Assembly (NCBI GenBank): GCA_964465355.1
Contig: CAYXJZ010000001.1
Location: forward strand, 1 to 64,000
Direction of reading: 5' to 3'
From: JAABTL01 sp964465355
GTDB taxonomy: Bacteria > Deinococcota > Deinococci > Deinococcales > Trueperaceae
Length of the DNA stretch: 64,000 nt
Below the pieces are notes generated by a model. The model saw only the letters and a list, made by a program, of their open reading frames with translations. It made no database searches and was not told the origin of the DNA. Position 1 is the stretch's first letter. Each line of letters starts with the position of its first letter. Of this stretch, positions 58,160 through 64,000 are shown in pieces. Made by a program: the position numbers and the translations under genes.

Positions 58160-59147
58160 GCTCCATCTTTGACTCGGCGAAGGGGACCCGCATGGCTCTG
58201 GGCGAGGGTGCGGCGAGCAGGACGACGGACAGGGCGGCCAGCAGGGCGAAGGCAAGCACCGCCATCGCCAGGTGCAGCAATTGCAACACGACGGGGGCAA
58301 GGAGGAAGAGGTTCAGCATGCCGACGCCCATCTGGGCCAGGTAGACGACCACCAAGGCGCGGGTCAGCCCACGGCCATCGCGAGCGGGGTTGATCCAGCG
58401 CGCCGCACCGAGCGAGAGGAAGAGGTAGACGCCGACGCTGATGCCGATGAGCGGGTGAAGCACCCGCAGGCGGATCAGCGGGTGCGAGCCTGGGTCGAAG
58501 TCGGCTGCCAGCCCTTCGGCCAGCGAGGCAGACGGGAACATGGTGTTGCCCATGGCGGCGATGCCGCCGGTGAACATCAGGAAGAGCATGCCGAGCAGGC
58601 CCATGGCGAGCAGAGCAGCCAGTGGCCCCTGGCGCGATGGTCGGATCGGCCAGGCAGGTGGGCGCGGCTGGGCATAGAGCAGCACCCCCATCAGGGCGCC
58701 GACCAGCAACAGGGAGTTGACCAGGTGGGTGGCGACCATCAGGCCCCTCGCCACCGTCGTGTTGTCGCCGGTGAGGCCCCACAGGACCGTGAGGGCGCCG
58801 AGGCCGGCTTCGACCAGCAGCAGGACGGTGGCGAGGCCGGTGAAGAACCACAGGCCGGGCCGCTCCCGCCGCTCGCGCCAGACACGCAGCAACAGCCAGA
58901 GGCCGAGCAGGAGCACGAGACCGGAGAGGGTGCGGTGGCTGAACTCGATCAGGGTGTGGACGTTGCCGGACAGTGGCAGCACCTCGCCGTTGCACAGCGG
59001 CCAATGGCGACCGCAGCCGGCACCGGATCCGGTGGCGCGCACGAAGGCGCCCTGCACGATCACCAAGGCGTTGGCAGCCACCGTCAACCACACCAGCTGC
59101 AAGGTGGATAGGGCGAGTCGGGATCGGACGGGCGGGGCAGTGCTCAC
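58152..59147 (-). CDS. ctaA: Heme A synthase (COX15/CtaA)
   Basis: Oxidises heme O to heme A. The 331 residues have eight helices with heme-ligand His in LIEFSHRTLSGLVLLLGLWL, LMVATHLVNSLLLVGALMGV, RLRVLHPLIGISVGVYLFLS and LQLLHLAMAVLAFALLAALS. The cysteine pair SGAGCGRHWPLCNGEVLPLS is in the first outer loop. The GTG at 59147 is preferred: TACCAT on the minus strand (59156-59161) lies eight bases before it. Confidence 0.95.
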
Positions 59148-59345
59148 GACCTGACATGGTACCGCGAAGCGCCGAACCTTGGGCAGATGACGCGCGTCCC
59201 AAGGACACGTTCGCCACCGCACACGCCCTTCTCACTTGCCGGCGACATCATGCCTGTCAGAACCCACGCGGCCTGAGCGACGGCAGGACCGGCGCTCGGC
59301 CGGTGCTACACTCTCTGTGCGACGGAAACGAACCCGGAGGACACG

Positions 59346-60527
59346 TTGAACACCATCTGCCACCGTCCCATGCCAAGGCCTTCCCGAGCCCCGCTCGGGA
59401 GCATCCGGCATCTGGGAGCTTCTAGGCCGAACCTCGTGCTGCAGGTCGGCCTGGCTCTTGCCCTGCTGTGCCTGGCCGGCCTGGCCTTGGCCCAGGCCCC
59501 CGAGGGCAGCGTGAACACCCAGCTTCGCGACGGCAACTACTACTTCGCCCAGGGCGAATGCGCCTTGGCGCAGTACTTCTACCAAGAGGCCCTCAAGAAC
59601 GACCCGGTCCTGATCGAGGCCTTGGTCGGCAAAGGCAGGGCCTTGGCTTGCCAGGGCGCCTTCGGCAGTGCTGTCGATGCCTTCCGCGAGGCCATCGATG
59701 CCGCCCCTGACTACACGCCTGCCCATGTCCAGTTGGCCCTGGCCTACCAGAACCAGTACCTCACCGACCCCGTCACCTACGGTGGCCGTCTGGCCGACGC
59801 CCTCGAGATCATGACGAGGGCCGAGCAGCTCAACCCCGACGACGCCACCATCCAGAACACCAAGGGCATCCTCTACTTCGAGTCAGGCAGCCTAGACCAG
59901 GCGCGCAACTCCTTGGAGCGCGCGGCGGAGCTGTCGACCAGCAGCGGTCTGAGCACCCGCGAGCGCTCGGTCATCCAGGTGAACCTGGGGCGCACCTACC
60001 GCGACCTCGGCCTGCTCGAGCTGGCCCAGTCGGCCTTCCGCCGCGCGGTGGTCCTCGATCCGGCCAGCGCCAGCGCGCACAACAACCTCGGCCACATCGC
60101 CTATCGCCTCGATGATTGCGAGAGTGCGGAGTACGAGCTCTCGCAGGCCGTCTCCCTGGCGCCCAACTCCATCTCCATCGTCTCGAACCTGGCCATCGCC
60201 CTCTTCGAGTGCGGGGACGTGACCGGTTCGCAGCCGCACTTCGAGCATGCCGTCGCCTTGGACGGCGCGGTGTTCCAGCCCCCCCTCTACACCTACCTTG
60301 CGCGCGTCTACCTGGGCCAGGGCAGGCTCGCCGACGCGGTGCGCTTCGCCCAGCAGGGCGCCTTGCTGTTGCCGCACACGCCCGAGGCCTACTACCACCT
60401 CGGCCAGATCTACCTGGCCCGCAACGGCAGTGGCGACGCCGCGGCCGCCCGCGACGCCTTCGAGTACGCCCTTGAGCTGGATCCCGGCTACGCCGAGGCC
60501 AGCCAGGCGTTGAACAGCCTGCGCTAA
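59346..60527 (+). CDS. Secreted TPR-repeat protein
   Basis: A 393-residue exported protein of tetratricopeptide repeats. Signal peptide VGLALALLCLAGLALAQ. About nine TPR units, for example GNYYFAQGECALAQYFYQEA, ASAHNNLGHIAYRLDDCESA and AYYHLGQIYLARNGSGDAAA. No catalytic domain; likely a protein-interaction scaffold in the envelope. TTG start with CGGAGGAC upstream and TACACT at 59307-59312. A 12-base-pair hairpin lies downstream. Confidence 0.88.
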   Translation: MNTICHRPMPRPSRAPLGSIRHLGASRPNLVLQVGLALALLCLAGLALAQAPEGSVNTQLRDGNYYFAQGECALAQYFYQEALKNDPVLIEALVGKGRALACQGAFGSAVDAFREAIDAAPDYTPAHVQLALAYQNQYLTDPVTYGGRLADALEIMTRAEQLNPDDATIQNTKGILYFESGSLDQARNSLERAAELSTSSGLSTRERSVIQVNLGRTYRDLGLLELAQSAFRRAVVLDPASASAHNNLGHIAYRLDDCESAEYELSQAVSLAPNSISIVSNLAIALFECGDVTGSQPHFEHAVALDGAVFQPPLYTYLARVYLGQGRLADAVRFAQQGALLLPHTPEAYYHLGQIYLARNGSGDAAAARDAFEYALELDPGYAEASQALNSLR

Positions 60528-60576
60528 CCAGGCTCGCGAGCCCATCCATGGTGGTCCGCCTCGGGGGGCGGACCCA

Positions 60577-60607
60577 GCGCCCACCGGCACAAGCAGCCGG
60601 TGGGCGC
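60577..60607 (+). terminator. Terminator hairpin before rpsB
   Basis: GCGCCCACCGGC paired with GCCGGTGGGCGC over a 7-base loop, 50 bases past the TPR gene stop and upstream of the rpsB TATCCT box (60698-60703). No strong T-tract. Confidence 0.7.
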
Positions 60608-60802
60608 CGTCGTTGGTGGAGGCGTGGCAGGCGATCGCCGCTCCTGTTCAGGCCCGTCCACGTTGCGGCAGCATGCACCTCCCCCGCCCAGGCGTGCTAT
60701 CCTCTGGAGGTTTGCCGCGCGGCAGCAGGGCGTCCGCCGGCAGACGACGAGGGTCAGGGTCCTATCCATCCTCGCCTCAACGCCCCGCCATGGAGGAACG
60801 AC

Positions 60803-61729
60803 ATGTCTTACCTGGGAATGAAGCAACTGCTCGAAGCCGGCGTGCACTTCGGTCACGAGACCAAGCGCTGGAACCCGAAGATGAAGCGCTACATCTTCGC
60901 CGAGCGCAACGGCATCTTCATCATCGACCTGCAGAAGACCTTGGTGGAGTCCGAGAAGGCCTTGGGCTTCCTGCGCGACCTGGCCGCCCGCGGCGGCACC
61001 ATCCTCTTCGTCGGCACCAAGAAGCAGGCGCAGGAGATCCTGGCGGCCGAGGCCAAGCGCTGCGGCATGCCCTTCATCAACGAGCGTTGGCTGGGCGGCC
61101 TGCTGACCAACTTCAAGACCATCCGCACCCGCGTCGAGCGCCTCAAGGAACTCGAGGGGATGTTCGAGGACGAGTCGATCCTGCGCTACACCAAGAAGGA
61201 GCAGATCGACATGGGCAAGGAACTGCAGCGGCTGCAGCGCTACCTTGGCGGCATCCGCGACATGACCCGCCTGCCTGACGCCCTCTTCATCATCGACCCG
61301 ACCAAGGAAGCGATCGCGGTGAAGGAGGCCAACAAGCTGGGCATCCACGCCGTTGCGCTGGCCGACACCGACTCCGATCCCGACGTGCTCGACTTCATCA
61401 TCCCCGGCAACGACGACGCCATCCGCTCCATCCAGCTGGTGACCTCCACCCTGTCGGACGTGATCGTCAGCGTGCGCGGCGTGGTCGACGCCCCGGCCGA
61501 CGAAGCCGGCGAGGGCGCCGTCACCGCCGAGCGGACCACGAGGCCGCTGCCGACCACCGCTTCCGAGCAGGCCATCCACGCTGCGGTCGCCGACGCGGCA
61601 GCCGACAGTGACGCAGCCGCGCCAGTGGCCACCGCGCCCGTCGCCGCCCCAGCCGAGGCTGACTCGGATACCGGGCCGGCCAGCGAGCCGGCCACCGACA
61701 CCGCGGCGAACGAAGAAGAACCAGCCTGA
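60803..61729 (+). CDS. rpsB: 30S ribosomal protein S2
   Basis: A 308-residue small-subunit protein. Core features: LGMKQLLEAGVHFGHETKRW, NPKMKRYIFAERNGIFIIDL, PFINERWLGGLLTNFKTIRT and LPDALFIIDPTKEAIAVKEA. After about residue 230 comes an Ala/Asp/Thr-rich low-complexity tail of ~75 residues not found in typical S2. ATG has GGAGG upstream. It opens the rpsB-tsf-pyrH-frr-cdsA run. Confidence 0.97.
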   Translation: MSYLGMKQLLEAGVHFGHETKRWNPKMKRYIFAERNGIFIIDLQKTLVESEKALGFLRDLAARGGTILFVGTKKQAQEILAAEAKRCGMPFINERWLGGLLTNFKTIRTRVERLKELEGMFEDESILRYTKKEQIDMGKELQRLQRYLGGIRDMTRLPDALFIIDPTKEAIAVKEANKLGIHAVALADTDSDPDVLDFIIPGNDDAIRSIQLVTSTLSDVIVSVRGVVDAPADEAGEGAVTAERTTRPLPTTASEQAIHAAVADAAADSDAAAPVATAPVAAPAEADSDTGPASEPATDTAANEEEPA

Positions 61730-61758
61730 GCTCGAACCCTATCGAGAGGGGACCCGAT

Positions 61759-62352
61759 ATGACCGTGACCACCGACCTGATCAAGCAACTGCGTGCGCGC
61801 ACCGGCGCTGGCATGCTGGACGTGAAGAAGGCGCTCGACGAGACGGGGGGCGACCTCGACAAGGCCGCCAACCTGCTGCGCGAGCGCGGCATCGCCAAGG
61901 CGGGCAACAAGGCCGACCGTGAAGCCAAGGACGGCGTGGTGGGCCACTACGTTCACCACAACGGCCGCCTTGCCGTCATCGTTGAGCTCAACAGCGAGAC
62001 CGACTTCGTGGCCCGCAACGACAGCTTCAAGGAGCTGGCCAAGAACCTGGCGATCCACATCGCCATGGCCAACCCCACCTACCTGCGGCGCGAGGACGTC
62101 CCCGCCGACGCCGTCGAAGCCGAGCGTGTCGCTCTGCGCAGCCAGGCCAAGGAGGAAGGCAAGCCAGACGCCGTCATCGACAAGGTGGTCGAGGGGCGCA
62201 TCGGCAAGTTCTTCGCCGAGTCCGTGCTGCTGGAGCAGGCCTACATCAAGGACGACAAGAAGACCATCGAGCAACTGATCAAGGAAGCCATCGCCACCAT
62301 CGGCGAGAACATCCAGATCGGCCGCTTCTCCCGCATCGCCATCGGGGAGTGA
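61759..62352 (+). CDS. tsf: Elongation factor Ts
   Basis: Nucleotide exchange factor for EF-Tu. At 197 residues it is the short, Thermus-like form. It has LIKQLRARTGAGMLDVKKAL, DLDKAANLLRERGIAKAGNK, VVGHYVHHNGRLAVIVELNS, ETDFVARNDSFKELAKNLAI. ATG preceded by GAGGGG. Four bases before pyrH. Confidence 0.97.
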   Translation: MTVTTDLIKQLRARTGAGMLDVKKALDETGGDLDKAANLLRERGIAKAGNKADREAKDGVVGHYVHHNGRLAVIVELNSETDFVARNDSFKELAKNLAIHIAMANPTYLRREDVPADAVEAERVALRSQAKEEGKPDAVIDKVVEGRIGKFFAESVLLEQAYIKDDKKTIEQLIKEAIATIGENIQIGRFSRIAIGE

Positions 62353-62356
62353 GAGC

Positions 62357-63094
62357 GTGAAGCGCGTCCTGCTGAAGCTGTCCGGTGAGTTCCTCGCCGG
62401 GCCAAGCGGCTTCGGCGTCGCGCCGGAAGCAACCCGCTCGCTAGCCAGTGAGATCGCCGCGGCCCATGGCCGCGGCGTTCAGTTGGCCCTTGTGGTGGGT
62501 GGTGGCAACTTCTGGCGCGGCGCGCAGCACGGCGGCGACATGGACCCGGCCGCCGCCGACTACGTCGGCATGCTGGGCACCATCATGAACGGCATGGCCC
62601 TGCAGGACGCGCTGGAGAAGCAGGGCATCGACACCCGCGTGCAGACCGCCATCGCCATGCAGTCGGTGGCCGAGCCCTACATCCGGCGCCGGGCCATGCG
62701 TCACCTGGAGAAGGACCGCGTGGTCATCTTCGCCGGTGGCACGGGCAACCCCTTCTTCACCACCGACACCGCCGCTGCGCTGCGCGCCGTCGAGATCGAC
62801 GCCGACGTCATCCTGATGGCCAAGAACAAGATCGACGGGGTCTACGACGACGACCCGCGGATCAACACGGCCGCGCGGCGCTTCGAGACCCTGGCCTACA
62901 TGGACGTGCTGAGCAGGGGCCTGAAGGTCATGGACGCCACCGCCATCAGCCTGTGCATGGAGCGGTCCATGCCCATCCGGGTCTTCGACATCTTCAGTCC
63001 AGGCAGCCTCGACCGCCTGCTCTCCGGTCAACCGGTCGGCACCCTCATCGCCACCGACGTGACCAGTCGCCTGGTCGACCCCACCGCCTCCTAG
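62357..63094 (+). CDS. pyrH: UMP kinase
   Basis: Phosphorylates UMP to UDP with ATP. The 245 residues contain VLLKLSGEFLAGPSGFGVAP, LALVVGGGNFWRGAQHGGDM, GTIMNGMALQDALEKQGIDT, VIFAGGTGNPFFTTDTAAAL and KNKIDGVYDDDPR. GTG start with GGGGAGTGAGA region upstream. Amino-acid kinase fold; normal length. Confidence 0.97.
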   Translation: MKRVLLKLSGEFLAGPSGFGVAPEATRSLASEIAAAHGRGVQLALVVGGGNFWRGAQHGGDMDPAAADYVGMLGTIMNGMALQDALEKQGIDTRVQTAIAMQSVAEPYIRRRAMRHLEKDRVVIFAGGTGNPFFTTDTAAALRAVEIDADVILMAKNKIDGVYDDDPRINTAARRFETLAYMDVLSRGLKVMDATAISLCMERSMPIRVFDIFSPGSLDRLLSGQPVGTLIATDVTSRLVDPTAS

Positions 63095-63132
63095 GGGTAG
63101 ACTGCGCCAACCCGTGTCCGGGAGGGCACCTC

Positions 63133-63687
63133 ATGGATACCGTCATCAAACAGACGCGTGAGCGGATGAAGCGTTCGCTCGACGCCTTCGAAGGCAACAT
63201 CAACGTGGTCCGCACCGGCCGCGCCAACCCCGCCATGCTGCAGCGGGTGGTGGTGGACTACTACGGGGCACAGACGCCGCTGAACCAGATCGCCAGCGTC
63301 TCCAGCCCCGACCCGCGCACCCTGCTCGTGTCGCCCTTCGACAAGAGCGCCGTCAGCAACATCGAGAAGGCCATCCGCGAGAGCGACCTCGGCTTCAACC
63401 CCAACAACCAGGGCGACACCATCTTCATCACCGTCCCGCCGCTCAACGACGAGCGTCGCCGCGACCTGGTCAAGACGGTGAAGCACATGGCCGAGGAGGC
63501 CAAGGTGGCGGTGCGCAACATCCGCCGCGACGCCAACGAAGAGCTGCGCGAGATGCACAAGGAGCACCTGCTCACCGAGGACGAGAGCCGTCAAGGCGAG
63601 AGCGAAGTGCAGAAGGCCACCGACGAGTTCATCGCCCTGATCGACCAGCGCGTGAAAGCCAAGGAGGAGGACATCCTGGCCGTCTGA
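63133..63687 (+). CDS. frr: Ribosome recycling factor
   Basis: Splits post-termination ribosomes with EF-G. The 184 residues have MKRSLDAFEGNINVVRTGRA, NPAMLQRVVVDYYGAQTPLN, LLVSPFDKSAVSNIEKAIRE, SDLGFNPNNQGDTIFITVPP and NIRRDANEELREMHKEHLLT. ATG has GGGAGGGC upstream. A TAGACT at 63099 might allow a separate transcript. Confidence 0.97.
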   Translation: MDTVIKQTRERMKRSLDAFEGNINVVRTGRANPAMLQRVVVDYYGAQTPLNQIASVSSPDPRTLLVSPFDKSAVSNIEKAIRESDLGFNPNNQGDTIFITVPPLNDERRRDLVKTVKHMAEEAKVAVRNIRRDANEELREMHKEHLLTEDESRQGESEVQKATDEFIALIDQRVKAKEEDILAV

Positions 63688-63705
63688 GGCCGGGAGCCGC
63701 TTCCC

Positions 63706-64000
63706 TTGCCCATCGCCAGGATCGCGTCAGGTCTGCTGGCCGCCAGCCTGACCATGGTGATGCTGTGGGTGGGCCTGCCGTTGCTGGCCCCCGCCTACCT
63801 GGTCCTGACCGGCATCGCCATCCAGGAGTACGCTGCCATGCTCAACCTGCGCGGCATCCCGGTGCGCCGCCGCAGCCTGTGGACCTTCACCGCCCTCACC
63901 CTGCCCGCCTCCCTGCCACCGGAGCACCCTTGGATGGTGGCATGGGGCATCGGTGACCTGCCATGGCGCGACCTGTTGCTGGTGGCCTTCGTGCTCTACC
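63706..64000 (+). CDS. cdsA: Phosphatidate cytidylyltransferase CdsA (partial, right edge)
   Basis: Only the first 98 codons are present. They encode hydrophobic helices (GLLAASLTMVMLWVGLPLLA and further segments) with the start PIARIASGLLAA and AIQEYAAMLNLRGIPV, typical of CdsA. The gene makes CDP-diacylglycerol for phospholipids. TTG start with GGGAG upstream; position after frr is the common order. The C-terminal signature is outside the window. Confidence 0.85.
   Translation, partial: MPIARIASGLLAASLTMVMLWVGLPLLAPAYLVLTGIAIQEYAAMLNLRGIPVRRRSLWTFTALTLPASLPPEHPWMVAWGIGDLPWRDLLLVAFVLY

Overview
The window is high-GC, tightly packed bacterial chromosome. Several features suggest Deinococcota, probably a Trueperaceae/Truepera-like member: the run obgE-yqeK-lytR-rsfS, a short EF-Ts of about 197 residues, separate ctaA and ctaB next to SURF1, a FrnE-like DsbA protein, and many genes with a TANNNT -10 box only 5-10 bases before an ATG or GTG (leaderless mRNAs). 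This placement is inferred from gene order and sequence style, not from a search. No rRNA, prophage, insertion sequence or CRISPR array was seen.

Layout. 1-13.4 kb (minus strand): thyX (cut by the window edge), sufT, a BatA-like protein with rodA, a cupin, trpF-ppx, yraN-rsfS-lytR-yqeK, obgE-rpmA-rplU and a DoxX-like protein. A gene-poor stretch at 5.04-5.34 kb carries a cluster of DnaA-box-like 9-mers. 13.5-30.5 kb (accessory metabolism and regulation): a NarL-type kinase divergent from a membrane protein/regulator/hydrolase operon, an SDR/TetR pair, an MFS transporter, a domain-permuted lipoate ligase, TerC, a Gre-type factor, a secreted PQQ propeller enzyme, FrnE-like and Rdx proteins, a TetR/FAD-monooxygenase pair, a cNMP-binding protein, a DUF817 protein, tRNA-Ala(GGC) and a VapBC module. 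30.6-43 kb: fhs, a large lipoprotein, a HigBA-type toxin-antitoxin, rplS, an aldo-keto reductase facing a MarR/dioxygenase/esterase operon, a nitrate/sulfonate/taurine-type ABC transporter and ccdA.

43-46.8 kb holds an OmpR/HK two-component system flanked by two small secreted proteins. Three promoter regions here carry CTGCA-like direct repeats spaced by about one helical turn, which suggests a local regulon. 46.9-55.2 kb is a complete System I cytochrome c maturation cluster (ccmABCDEFGH), a CcmI-like TPR protein fused to a cytochrome c domain, and a Rieske protein. 55.3-59.1 kb has transaldolase and then, on the minus strand, ctaA-ctaB-surf1 for heme A synthesis and oxidase assembly. ccdA, ccmA-I, the Rieske protein and ctaAB/surf1 together form a respiratory assembly region. 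59.3-64 kb holds a secreted TPR protein and the conserved rpsB-tsf-pyrH-frr-cdsA run, with cdsA cut by the right edge.

The main oddities are the DnaA-box cluster, the CTGCA-repeat regulon, an alpha/beta hydrolase missing its nucleophile elbow, the CcmI-cytochrome fusion, a likely AUC start for ccmE, an 18-codon leaderless minigene overlapping ccmF, and perfect palindromic operators at several divergent promoters.
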